From Thermoleophilales bacterium (GTDB lineage: Bacteria; Actinomycetota; Thermoleophilia; Solirubrobacterales; 70-9), in the NCBI GenBank assembly GCA_020636955.1, contig JACJWY010000002.1, forward strand, positions 124,001 through 188,000: 64,000 nucleotides of DNA, given 5' to 3'. The notes below the pieces were generated by a model. It was not told where the DNA came from. It did no database searches and saw nothing but the letters and a program-made list of their open reading frames with translations. Below, in pieces: positions 35,601 through 43,061 of the stretch. The position numbers were made by a program, and so were the translations under genes. The first letter of the stretch is position 1. The number at the start of each line of letters is the position of its first letter.

Positions 35601-35839
35601 TCGGCGAGTTTGCCGGCCACCACAAGGAATGCGGCGAAGACGATGTTGTAGGCATTCAGAACCCAGGAAAGCGAGGACATCTCGACCGTCGGGAACGACA
35701 TGGCGATGTCGGGAAAGGCGATGTTGACGATCGTTGCGTCCACGAAAGCCATGAGCACCCCGAGCGAGGCGATCAGGAGCACCGTCACCGGAGCCGGGCG
35801 GCCTCTCAGTTCGGTCCGATCCGGAGTTGCCATGCCCAC
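32603..35839 (-). CDS. MFS transporter fused to cNMP-binding and nucleophile-less patatin domains
   Basis: 1078 residues in one uninterrupted frame. Residues 20-465: DHA2/EmrB-type 14-helix MFS (ASLGVLMAFVDATIVNIAFPD; LLGRRRVFLQG). Residues about 520-640: cyclic nucleotide-binding domain (WLFREGDEGDRCFIVRAGKLEV; GRGAVLGELALLTGGTRSASVRA). Then a linker domain and, at about 800-990, a patatin domain with oxyanion motif GIVLSGGGARAFSQIG. The nucleophile elbow, normally G-x-S-x-G, is G-V-G-M-G, so the Ser is absent; the Asp of the dyad survives in LLTDGS. It is probably a messenger-gated transporter or membrane scaffold. The GTG start at 35839 abuts the stop of the upstream gene; ATG at 35833 is an alternative. 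Confidence 0.92.
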   Translation of the reverse strand: MGMATPDRTELRGRPAPVTVLLIASLGVLMAFVDATIVNIAFPDIAMSFPTVEMSSLSWVLNAYNIVFAAFLVVAGKLADLLGRRRVFLQGIAIFTLASVLCSVAPSVGALVAFRVVQALGAALLVPSSLGLVLNAYPEEKRAHAVALISAVGALAAGLGPSLGGLLVSLDSWRLVFLVNLPIGVIAYILARRQLVESREPGLRRVPDIPGALLFAIAVAALVLAVVQGEEWGWTSVAVVGCFVVALLLGFWFVRRCLRHRSPIFDLGLFRDRTFSVTNAMTVVAGAGFYGYTLVNVLFLVGVWDYSVLQAGLAITPGPFVAAAVAGPTSRMAQRFGHRPVLVAGGLIWGLAVFWFVQRVGLEPDFLGVWLPGMILLGIGAGALFPNLSGAAVASAPGESFGTASGLNSVARQVGAAFGVAAVIALIGNPDPTDPAGVEAAFDHAWTFSAVCLWLAGLGCLAVSAARDRAELARSPSLGDSVKALLADNEPPVPFRPPAPIATSLLPELEPPDHSRPETVADFLGAATMFAGLSEGTRELIAANASSSELGAGEWLFREGDEGDRCFIVRAGKLEVLGAPEQSRIRTLGRGAVLGELALLTGGTRSASVRALRDTELVTIDRKDFEGLLRDRPEVSLALTRSIAGQLRENTSGGDELEPLPGVIAIVPLDQGAQIAEFARSLESALSDHGAVRLLDHAVAGGNYSAASPVATFGPLLDTAAADSDFQVLVTDSADGDWRRFCLQQADRILAISGGGADLSGMDLAQLRGSDLVTLIKSGETQTDRRFTTTLAPARMYVVRDPEAGSDIARLARRLSGSATGIVLSGGGARAFSQIGVIEELLACGIEIDRVGGVGMGAVIGGMLAMEMGPDEIADRCFDEWMRRNPLGDYTFPRQSLIRGRRLEAMLARTFGQAMIDDLPRSYFCGATDLRSGELVLFRDGSLADAVSASFSPPVVAPIAVRNGQLLTDGSLTGGLPVTDMAEQNEGAIIAVDSRFGDSEQAGRDGQEVPGILEVFSRAFLVRSDSGNRRRTPSLLIAPNTGEVGMLEFHQLDRAREIGREAARQALEKAGDSTEAEE

Positions 35840-37549
35840 CTAGCCGCCAGCCACCCTTGCGACGGATTCGAGCTCGGCTCTGACCGCCTGGCGTCCTGCC
35901 TCCCGGACCGACTCCAGCTGGCCCCATTCGAGCATGCCGCACCCTTCCACTTCCGGCTGAATGAGCAGGTCAGCGTGCTTTCGTGCCTCGACCACGGTGT
36001 CGATGCTGCCGACCGTCAGCGTCCGCATGATCGTCTCGGGAAGGCGAGGCAATTCGTATTCGCGACCGGTTAGAAAGCGACGTGCGGTTTGCTCCAATCC
36101 GGCAAGGCGGGGTCTCGGCGCTCTCAGGGTGCCCCCCATCTTGCCGGTCACATCGATCGCGATAATCGGCCCTTCGGCGTCCGCAGCCATGGTCGAAACA
36201 GGCAGATTGTCCAGCACGCCACCATCTACCAGGAGGCGCCCGTCGACTGTCTTGACCGGTGGAAAGATCCCGGGAATGGAGAGACTTGCCCTCACCGCCT
36301 CGAACAGCGGACCGTAGCGATGAATCACTTTCTGACGGGAGATCAGATCGCAGCTCAGCGAGAAGTACCTGATCGCGAGTTCCTCGATCCGGGTCTCCCC
36401 CAGCAATCCGCGGAGCAGCTTCTCGGCACGCCGGCCCCGGATCAGTGAGAAAAGGGGCAGGGTGTAGTCGCGGGTCGGGTTTTCCTTGACAAATCCTTCA
36501 TCAAATTCTTTCGAGAGCTCTTCCGGTGTCTTGCCCAGGGCGATTCCCGCGGCAACCACCGAGCCCATGCTAACCCCGGCGATCCGGTCGATGGTCAGGC
36601 CCGAGTGGATCAGTTCCTCCATCGCTCCGAGGTGAGCGAAGGCGCGGGCGCCGCCCCCGGAGAGCACGACCCCGACCGCCTTGCCGCTCAGCCGCCGGGC
36701 CAGCGAGCCGGCCGCCGCACCGAGGCGGTCACTTCCCGCCACGGTGGTGTTGCGGGGTGCGCTACGAGCGAGTTCGCTGTCAGCGAGACCCGTGGAAACG
36801 AGTTCCGAGTCCCGCAGGATGTCGTTCCGTGCCAGCCAGGCCGGGGCCGGCCGTCCCGACGTCAGAGCAACCACAAGGTCGGTTTCCCTTGCACAGAAGT
36901 CGTTCCACTCGCTCTCAGAGTCACTTCCGTCGCCAACCAGCAGAACGCGGTCGGTCGACCGTTCGGCCCGGTCGAGGCTCTGGTTCCACTGCGCCCGGCT
37001 CCCGGCCTGGTCTTTGGTCAGCATCGCAACGCTTCCGTGTCTGGCCAGTTCTCCGCCGAGCATTTCCGCGAATTCAGTTGGAGCGGCCGGATCGACCCGA
37101 AGCACCGATACCACCCTCGGCGGTACAGCTTCGTGAGATGGAGCTCGACTGGCTGCCAGCTGTGCCCCCAGAGCACCGGTCAGGCCGACCGCGAATGCCG
37201 GTTCGTCGCGAAGCAGGCTCTCGAAATGGTCCCGGCCAAGCTCGATCAGTTCGCTGTCCCGGACCGCGCGCACCGACGCGGTGCGGGTGCCACCCGTGAG
37301 CAGAGCCAACTCACCGAGGGTCTGCCCGCGTTTCAGGATCCTGATCCGGGCTTCTGAATGGTCGTCGGCGAGCACCTCGAGGCGCCCGGACCTAATGACA
37401 AACAGGCTGTCGGCCGGATCTCCGGCCCGGAACAACCATTCACCGCTGGTCAAGTGAACATGTTCCGATTCTGTCGCGAGTTGTTCCAGGAGGTTGCCCG
37501 GCAGTTCAGCCAGGGTCCGAACTGAGCTGAGCAGCTTCGCATCACCCAT
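35840..37549 (-). CDS. cNMP-binding patatin-like phospholipase (NTE-like)
   Basis: 569 residues. An N-terminal cyclic nucleotide-binding domain (about 10-130; GEWLFRAGDPADSLFVIRSGRLEV, GQTLGELALLTGGTRTASVRA), a middle Rossmann-like region (about 150-250), and a patatin domain (about 285-470): oxyanion motif GVVLSGGGARAFAHLG, intact nucleophile GVSMGS, and catalytic Asp in LLVDGGVLDNLPV. The architecture matches bacterial relatives of neuropathy target esterase. It should hydrolyse (lyso)phospholipids, with activity controlled by the bound messenger. ATG at 37549 follows GGAGG at four bases. It is the first gene of the operon. Confidence 0.93.
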   Translation of the reverse strand: MGDAKLLSSVRTLAELPGNLLEQLATESEHVHLTSGEWLFRAGDPADSLFVIRSGRLEVLADDHSEARIRILKRGQTLGELALLTGGTRTASVRAVRDSELIELGRDHFESLLRDEPAFAVGLTGALGAQLAASRAPSHEAVPPRVVSVLRVDPAAPTEFAEMLGGELARHGSVAMLTKDQAGSRAQWNQSLDRAERSTDRVLLVGDGSDSESEWNDFCARETDLVVALTSGRPAPAWLARNDILRDSELVSTGLADSELARSAPRNTTVAGSDRLGAAAGSLARRLSGKAVGVVLSGGGARAFAHLGAMEELIHSGLTIDRIAGVSMGSVVAAGIALGKTPEELSKEFDEGFVKENPTRDYTLPLFSLIRGRRAEKLLRGLLGETRIEELAIRYFSLSCDLISRQKVIHRYGPLFEAVRASLSIPGIFPPVKTVDGRLLVDGGVLDNLPVSTMAADAEGPIIAIDVTGKMGGTLRAPRPRLAGLEQTARRFLTGREYELPRLPETIMRTLTVGSIDTVVEARKHADLLIQPEVEGCGMLEWGQLESVREAGRQAVRAELESVARVAGG

Positions 37550-37643
37550 GGGGCCTCCGCGTTGGACGCCGGTCTCCAGCCTTGTCCCAGGCAACGCTGC
37601 TTCCTGCGCGACTTTCTGCGTCCGTCTCCCCCACGTTCAGACC

Positions 37644-37672
37644 TCTTGTCCTCCCCATCGGAGGAGGCTATA
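37644..37672 (+). promoter_or_regulatory. Sigma-70-type promoter for the 37757 gene
   Basis: TTGTCC (37644-37649), a 17-base spacer and TATAAC (37667-37672). Transcription would start near 37679, leaving a leader of about 78 bases. A second -10-like TACACT lies at 37717-37722. Confidence 0.45.
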
Positions 37673-37756
37673 ACGGAAGGCCGGACCGTTCGACCCGTCC
37701 CCAGACCGGTCGACCGTACACTGGACGGCGAAATCCCTCAAAATGTCCTTCAACCC

Positions 37757-38092
37757 ATGAGCGACGAAACGACAGACCAGACAACAACGGGGCAGAAAAT
37801 TCCGAAGGGGTCGTACGCGGCAGGCCGTCGGGTCACCCTTCCCGACGGTGCGGAACAGCCGATCATCGTCTTCGTAAACGGGGTCGCCCAGACCGAAGGC
37901 AAGGACTACGTGCTTCGCGCGAACGAGATTCTCTTCACCCGCGAGATCATCAAGGAAACGAAATCCGGGAAAAAGAAGCTGGTCATGCTGCTTGGCGTGG
38001 TCGGCTTCTACAACAAGGACGAAACGATCGACGTTCAGTTCGCAAAGGACGGCAAGACCGAACTCGCCGGCGACCTCCCGGTCTTCGAGTAG
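37757..38092 (+). CDS. Small beta-rich protein (111 aa) with tail-fibre-like motif
   Basis: 111 residues. A polar N-terminus (SDETTDQTTTGQKIP) is followed by a beta-rich domain whose core, PIIVFVNGVAQTEGKDYVL...EILFTREI, resembles the VNG-Q-x-Gly-x-Asp-Tyr module common in phage tail fibres and other extracellular beta proteins. The C-terminal part repeats the alternating strand pattern (KKKLVMLLGVVGFYNKDETIDVQF). There is no signal peptide. I cannot assign a function and no phage genes are near. ATG at 37757 has a poor Shine-Dalgarno sequence, which lowers confidence in the exact start. Confidence 0.6.
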   Translation: MSDETTDQTTTGQKIPKGSYAAGRRVTLPDGAEQPIIVFVNGVAQTEGKDYVLRANEILFTREIIKETKSGKKKLVMLLGVVGFYNKDETIDVQFAKDGKTELAGDLPVFE

Positions 38093-38132
38093 TCGCGCTT
38101 CACCCACGGGATCGACCCGGGTCCCTTGGGGT

Positions 38133-39521
38133 TCAGAATCCACGATAGGAATCTTTCGTAATAGCGAACCCGTGTCCGGCCCGATTGGCGCACCTGACGC
38201 TGGACTCCGTTGCCTTGCAGGTGACCCCGATCTTCTTGTAGCGCCAACGCTGTCCGACCTTCAGATTCACGGTGAACTTTGGCGCTCTGGCCGGAGCCTG
38301 CCATGAGTACTCACTGAGTTTCGCCCTGCGGGCACGGCCGTGGCCGGCCAGGAAGACGAAGCCGGGGTCCCCCTCGGGTGAAGGCCGGGTCGGCCGGGGG
38401 ATCACCCGTGCCATGCACAGCACCTGACTCGCTGGCTCACTCCGCAGGTGGCCGGCAACGCCGCAGGTGACTTTTCCATCGAGTGCCTTCCAGAGCAGGG
38501 CGTGCGACGTTCCTGCTTCGGCGGGCTTCCTGAAGATAGCTTCCTGTCCCGCGTCCAGCGTGATCGTCCTGTCTCCGGTCGCCTGCACCTGCCCTGCGAC
38601 CGCTTTCACAAAGGTCGACCGACAGCGATTTTCCACAAACCATTTCGACCCGCTCCCGCCGGATGTCTTGACGTAGAAGCCGCGAACCTGGAAGCCATCA
38701 CCTGATTCGCCCCACAATCTGGCCCGCCATGACAACTGGGCTGCGTCCTTGGCGGCGCATGCGCGTCCCCGCGGCTGGGTCAATGTGAGGGTCACCGCTC
38801 CATAGTCGGGGTCGTTCGGGTTCACAACCTGGCCAACTCGAAACGAGGTGTGCCAGAACGAACCGCTCCGAGTCTCCGTACCGGCGCCGGTTGCCGCGGT
38901 GATTTTCACCCCGCCCCGGCTGGCATCGACCACCGTTCCGACCGGCGCCCGGACCAGATCGTATGCAGGAGGGGAGTAGCTCTTACCCGGTGCCTTGGCG
39001 AAGACACTGCCCCACGGGTAAAGGATCAGGTTCTTCCCAAGGGCAGGTTCGGGGACACGACCGGCTGCCGAAATCTGCTCGGTCGGGCTGAGCACGGTGA
39101 CCTTCCGTCCCTGGATTCGAAAACCTTTACCGGTCGATATCACCACGCATTCGACTCCATGGGTGAGCAACTCGCACCGGAAGCGACCCACGATCTTCCA
39201 GGTGCCAATGGCGTTACCCGGCCCCCCGATCCCCATCGGCGTTCGAGCCCTCCCCTTTCGGCTCACCTTCCCTTGAACGGTCAGTTTCACGTGCTGCCAG
39301 GGTTTGCGGTAGTTCATGCAGTCCACCCAGGCGCTTTTCCCTTCGCCTTTGTCGACCATCACGCAGACGCTGAGGGGCGTGTCGTCAAGAAACAGGATTG
39401 ATCCGGCTAACGCGGAAGAGGAATACACCTCCCCCGCCCGGCCCATGCCAGTGAAAACGACAAGAGTCAAGACCAGTGCAAGGGCCACGATGGCTGACCG
39501 GTGGTTTTGACTGCTTTTCAT
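38133..39521 (-). CDS. Secreted protein with central FecR-like domain
   Basis: 462 residues with a signal peptide (IVALALVLTLVVFTGMGRA). Residues about 195-330 form a FecR-like beta domain: VGTVVDASRGGVKITAATG, SFWHTSFRVGQVV, ARLWGESGDGFQVRGF, GSKWFVENRC, ending in ITLDAGQEAIF. The same pattern is found at the C-terminus of the RCC1 protein encoded just upstream. Flanking it are two copies of a Cys-containing module ending in GKGFRI or GHGFAI (about 105-140 and 425-458). Probably a cell-surface protein of the ECF-sigma operon; function unknown. ATG follows AGGGGAG. It starts 38 bases after the RCC1 gene. Confidence 0.75.
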   Translation of the reverse strand: MKSSQNHRSAIVALALVLTLVVFTGMGRAGEVYSSSALAGSILFLDDTPLSVCVMVDKGEGKSAWVDCMNYRKPWQHVKLTVQGKVSRKGRARTPMGIGGPGNAIGTWKIVGRFRCELLTHGVECVVISTGKGFRIQGRKVTVLSPTEQISAAGRVPEPALGKNLILYPWGSVFAKAPGKSYSPPAYDLVRAPVGTVVDASRGGVKITAATGAGTETRSGSFWHTSFRVGQVVNPNDPDYGAVTLTLTQPRGRACAAKDAAQLSWRARLWGESGDGFQVRGFYVKTSGGSGSKWFVENRCRSTFVKAVAGQVQATGDRTITLDAGQEAIFRKPAEAGTSHALLWKALDGKVTCGVAGHLRSEPASQVLCMARVIPRPTRPSPEGDPGFVFLAGHGRARRAKLSEYSWQAPARAPKFTVNLKVGQRWRYKKIGVTCKATESSVRCANRAGHGFAITKDSYRGF

Positions 39522-39559
39522 CCTTTGTCTCCCCTTCCAGCTCTCTGATGGTTCATCCG

Positions 39560-41263
39560 CTAGCGCTTTCGCACCGCTCCGGTCACGTAGCGACCTCCTG
39601 CTCTCACCACCACCGTTTTGCGTCTCGCGAAGTCACGTACGCTCACCACACCCCGTTTGACCTTCACCTCGGAAGACCCGTCGCACCGGTCTTCAAGTGA
39701 CCAGATGGTTCCTCGCACACTTGCCGAACCGCCGTGGCCGACCGTTTTGAAGCGTCCCTTGCCACTGCCCCACAGTTTCCGCCCGGAGGACTTCTTCCGA
39801 TGGTTGGGGACTCGAACCCTGACCAATGCACTCCGGCCTCGCCGGGCGCATTGGAGGGGTCCTTTCAGGCTGAGAGTCGTCTCGGCTCTTCCTTTCTTCT
39901 GCCCGACCCGGAACAGCCCGCCCCTAAAGCGGGCCGACTGGTTGGCTTTGCGGGATCTGGCCGAGGTCAACCGGACCGTGCCGCGTCGCGTGTCGATCAG
40001 GCAACCTGTCCTGACCTGCTTCGGGTTTCTCAGCTTTCTGTACGTGCCCGTCCCCGGACACTTCGTTTTCACAATGCCGGTTTCGGGGTTCAGGTTCACG
40101 GTCTTCCCCGATATAGGAGCCGGCAACGGCTCAGCCACGGAAACCGCCCTCAAACGATCCGTCCTGGTTCCGTCGCCCAATTGACCGTAATCGTTGAAGC
40201 CCCAGCACTCCGCCTCGCCCGAATTACGCAATGCGCAGGTGTGAAAGGAGCCCGCCGACAGAGAAGCGACATCGGACAATCCAAGAACCGGCGTCGGAAC
40301 AAGCGGTCCCGGTTCGAGGTCTTCGGTCCGGGTTCCATTTCCGACCTGACCGCTGCTGTTGCTCCCCCAGCAGACGGCCTGCCCGGTGGCCCGCACGGCG
40401 CAAACGTGATCCGACCCGCTTGAAATCGACAGGGCGTCCGCGAGTCCGGAAACCGTCGCCGGAACGGCGCTGTCCACGGTGGAACCGTCTCCCAGCTCAC
40501 CGAGCGAATTGGATCCCCAGCACCTCGCCTGTCCGGTGCTCCTCACTGCGCAAGTGTGCGCTCCGCCCGCAGCAATCGAAACGGAGTCGCTGAGGCCGGA
40601 AACGGGAGTCGGCACAAGCCTGTCTGTAGTCGTGCCATCACCCAAACGTCCTGAATTGTTGAACCCCCAGCAGACTGCCTGGCCGGTGGCCCGGGTAGCA
40701 CAGGCATGGGTGCCGTCCGGAACCGAGATCGAAGCGGCGTCGCTCAATCCGGAAACGGCCGTCGGAACCTTCCGATCGGCAGTGGTTCCGTCCCCCAGTT
40801 GACCGAAGTCGTTTGAACCCCAGCAGACTGCCTGGCCCGAGCTGCGGATGGCGCATGCGAAATCGCGTCCCGCAGAAATCGCAACGGCATCTGACAAGCC
40901 CGGGACAGGGACGGGAACTTCGCTGTTCAAGACGATGGTCGGGTTTCCGATTTCGCCCGAAGTCATGACCCCCCAGCAGACGGCCTGGCCCGATTCCCGG
41001 ATCGCACAGGTGAACCAGTTTCCCGCCGAGATCGCCTTCGCGTCGGTCAATGCCGGGACTGCGTTCGGAACCAACCGACCGACTGTGGTGCCATCACCCA
41101 GTTCACCGGACGAGTTATCGCCCCAGCAAAATGCCTGTCCGGACGATTCGATGCCACAGGAGTGGTACAGGCCACCGGACACGGACTCGAAGGTCGCGGC
41201 ACCCGCTGATCCGGCAAACCCCCACCAGCACACCATGACGACGAAGAAACAGAGTCTTTTCAC
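39560..41263 (-). CDS. Secreted RCC1-repeat propeller with C-terminal FecR-like domain
   Basis: 567 residues. A signal peptide (LCFFVVMVCWWGFAGSAGA) is followed by seven RCC1-type repeats (about 30-375), each with the CWG...GELGDGTT-like core and a Cys in an HTCA-type strand, which should form a seven-bladed propeller. Residues about 386-567 carry a FecR-like domain: RRGTVRLTSARSR, GLFRVGQ, RKLWGSGKGRFKT, RGTIWSLEDRCDG, VVSVRDFARRKTVVVRAG. GTG at 41263 is chosen because AGGGGGA precedes it. It lies seven bases after the small 90-residue gene and belongs to the sigma-factor operon. Confidence 0.85.
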   Translation of the reverse strand: MKRLCFFVVMVCWWGFAGSAGAATFESVSGGLYHSCGIESSGQAFCWGDNSSGELGDGTTVGRLVPNAVPALTDAKAISAGNWFTCAIRESGQAVCWGVMTSGEIGNPTIVLNSEVPVPVPGLSDAVAISAGRDFACAIRSSGQAVCWGSNDFGQLGDGTTADRKVPTAVSGLSDAASISVPDGTHACATRATGQAVCWGFNNSGRLGDGTTTDRLVPTPVSGLSDSVSIAAGGAHTCAVRSTGQARCWGSNSLGELGDGSTVDSAVPATVSGLADALSISSGSDHVCAVRATGQAVCWGSNSSGQVGNGTRTEDLEPGPLVPTPVLGLSDVASLSAGSFHTCALRNSGEAECWGFNDYGQLGDGTRTDRLRAVSVAEPLPAPISGKTVNLNPETGIVKTKCPGTGTYRKLRNPKQVRTGCLIDTRRGTVRLTSARSRKANQSARFRGGLFRVGQKKGRAETTLSLKGPLQCARRGRSALVRVRVPNHRKKSSGRKLWGSGKGRFKTVGHGGSASVRGTIWSLEDRCDGSSEVKVKRGVVSVRDFARRKTVVVRAGGRYVTGAVRKR

Positions 41264-41270
41264 GGTCCCC

Positions 41271-41543
41271 CTATCGACTGCCCGCCTCGCGTTCGATGCG
41301 ATCCACGAGTGCTTCAATCAGATCCGCTTCCGGCTCCAGACCCGCCGCTTCAATCGCTCTTTCAAGCTCCGCCGTCTGGACCTTCCGACCTTTCGCCTCG
41401 CTTTCGAGCAGCGGCAGCACCTGGTCGAGCTGACGTTCGACGCTCGGGATTGTTTTCGCCCTCTCCACCCAGTGCCCGGGCGGGGACGGTAGTTCCCGAA
41501 GCAGCTTTGCGATCTGTCTTTCATCCTTGGTGGCCATGATCAT
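41271..41543 (-). CDS. Small helical protein following ECF sigma gene
   Basis: 90 residues, charged and helical, no membrane segment (ERQIAKLLRELPSPPGHWVERAKTIPSVERQLDQVLPLL). ATG at 41543 or 41537. Its position directly after the sigma gene would suit an anti-sigma factor or sigma partner, but it lacks the zinc-binding HxxxCxxC motif and membrane helix of common anti-sigma factors. Function unknown. Confidence 0.6.
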   Translation of the reverse strand: MIMATKDERQIAKLLRELPSPPGHWVERAKTIPSVERQLDQVLPLLESEAKGRKVQTAELERAIEAAGLEPEADLIEALVDRIEREAGSR

Positions 41544-41570
41544 CCGCAGACAAGACGGGCGGGAAGCCGC

Positions 41571-42128
41571 TTATCTTCCCCTCCCGCCCGGTTCGTTTTC
41601 GGCTGCCTCCAGTTGCTCCCTCAACTTGACCAGGCAACGCGAAATCCGACTGGCGATCGTCCCCCCCGGGAGATCGAGCTCTTCACCAATCTTCGCGTAG
41701 GTCTGGTCCTGAACAAAGAACCGATCGAGAATTTCCCGGCAGTTTTCCGGCATATCTTCGAGTGACCCGCGCACATCCATGGCCTCGTCGAGGCGATCGA
41801 AGAAATCGCTTTCCACCTGTTCAGGCAGCTCTTCGACGGGCACGTCCCGACCTCCCGCCCTGATCCGGTCAATGGCCAGCCTGCGGGTGATCTGGGCCAG
41901 CCAGGCCCGCACCGCATCGTCGTCTCTCAAGCGGTCCAGTTGATCGAAGCTACGACTGAAGACATCCTGAAAAACATCTTCCGCATCAGCATTGTTCAGT
42001 TCGAATCCACGGGCCAGGATCGCGTACACATATCGGGAAAAGCGGTCAACAAAAACACCCCAAGCCTCATCGTCGCCGCTTCGGCATCGCGCCACCAACT
42101 CCCTGTCGCTGAGGCCTCCGATCCCCAT
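41571..42128 (-). CDS. ECF-type RNA polymerase sigma factor
   Basis: 185 residues from ATG 42128. Region 2 is visible (LVARCRSGDDEAWGVFVDRFSRYVYAILARGF...DAEDVFQDVFSRSFDQL...AWLAQITRRLAIDRIR), with a short linker and region 4 (MPENCREILDRFFVQDQTYAKIGEELDLPGGTIASRISRCLVKLREQL). There is no long C-terminal extension. It directs RNA polymerase to a specific promoter set; a candidate ECF-type promoter lies upstream of its operon at 43062-43088. It follows the cyclodeaminase-like gene by 24 bases. Confidence 0.92.
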   Translation of the reverse strand: MGIGGLSDRELVARCRSGDDEAWGVFVDRFSRYVYAILARGFELNNADAEDVFQDVFSRSFDQLDRLRDDDAVRAWLAQITRRLAIDRIRAGGRDVPVEELPEQVESDFFDRLDEAMDVRGSLEDMPENCREILDRFFVQDQTYAKIGEELDLPGGTIASRISRCLVKLREQLEAAENEPGGRGR

Positions 42129-42152
42129 GGTCAAGTCAACCTAGCAGCGAAA

Positions 42153-42710
42153 TCAGCTTTCGCCTAGCAATCTTTCGCGAGCCGAAGCTGCGATCTTCCG
42201 GTCAAGTCGTATCGCTTCGGTTACCGGCCGTTCCGGCATGTGCAAGAGGTTTGCCTCCGCCAGCTTCAAGGCATTTACAGCCACGGCCTCGGCCAGGACG
42301 ACGGCGGAAACCAGATCCGGTTCGCTGGATGCGTCCACCTTGCCGGTGATCTCCACCAGGATTGTGGCCACATCGGCGGCGCATCCGGCCAGATCCTGCA
42401 GGTTCTCCAACGTCTGCTCGAGGGCCTCAAGAAGGAGCCGGTCATCCTTCCCGGCGCCGGGCGCAAGGGCCAACCGCGCCCGTTCCAGATCCCGGCGGTT
42501 TCGTTCGACCAACTCAAGTGCACGATCCCGCAGGACTTCCGCCTGGGCCTCGACCGCATCGGGGTTTTCCTCGTCGCGCAGTGTGGAAGCAACCGCCACG
42601 GCCAACGAGGCCGAGAGGGCCAGGGTGACAGCGGAAACCGGACCCGCTGAAAACCAGTCGGTGGAATCGGAGATCCGTTTCAGGATCTCGTCGAGCGAAG
42701 CGTCGCTCAT
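42153..42710 (-). CDS. Cyclodeaminase/cyclohydrolase family-like protein
   Basis: 185 residues, all helical, similar to the FTCD cyclodeaminase/FchA fold: an N-terminal Gly/Ala/Ser-rich helix (SAGPVSAVTLALSASLAVAVAS), a long charged helix (AQAEVLRDRALELVERNRRDLERA) and paired C-terminal helices (ASEPDLVSAVVLAEAVAVNALKLAEANL). The usual PGGGSV motif is reduced to AGPVS, so folate chemistry is doubtful; it may be a divergent or structural member. No folate genes are adjacent. It precedes the sigma gene in the same operon. Confidence 0.65.
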   Translation of the reverse strand: MSDASLDEILKRISDSTDWFSAGPVSAVTLALSASLAVAVASTLRDEENPDAVEAQAEVLRDRALELVERNRRDLERARLALAPGAGKDDRLLLEALEQTLENLQDLAGCAADVATILVEITGKVDASSEPDLVSAVVLAEAVAVNALKLAEANLLHMPERPVTEAIRLDRKIAASARERLLGES

Positions 42711-42717
42711 CGACACG

Positions 42718-43041
42718 CTATTTCACTTTCACGCGCGCGTGGCCGAACTGCGTCTCCATTCCGGCACCACTGGCCCGGAACGTGACCTTGACCTTCTTGC
42801 CCTTTCTCACCTTCCTGAGGACCGAAATCCTGAAACTGGCCACGCTCGTTGCGCCAGGAGCAATCGGCCCCAGTTTCATGCAACCGGATTTCCTGACCAG
42901 TTTCGACCTCACCTTTGGGCAGACAGTTATCTCCGGGGTTGCGACGGTGCCCGTGTTCTTTACGCGAACCTGCGATTCACAAATTACTCCTCCAGGGACA
43001 GGACCGCAAACGATCCCGGTGACTGCCGCTTCTCGTGACTT
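42718..43041 (-). pseudogene. 3' remnant of a CARDB/DUF11-type surface protein gene
   Basis: The frame is open from an in-frame stop near 43042 to a TAG at 42718 but its N-terminal part has no ATG, GTG or TTG; the first possible start (GTG 42912) lies in mid-domain. The translation (CESQVRVKNTGTVATPEITVC...GCMKLGPIAPGATSVASFRISV) is the second half of an Ig-like CARDB/DUF11 domain with the basic tail (RKVRKGKKVKVTF) usual for this genome's surface proteins. No signal peptide precedes it. It is best read as a decayed fragment next to the intact giant DUF11 gene. The remnant ends eight bases before the cyclodeaminase-like start. Confidence 0.6.
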
Positions 43042-43061
43042 TCATACTCACCGGACGCACC

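Noticed and set aside
30867..37549. Calling the operon a CBASS or Pycsar system outright
   Set aside because: There is no CD-NTase, and a CHASE2 sensor and MFS fusion are not parts of described Pycsar loci; only the logic is similar.
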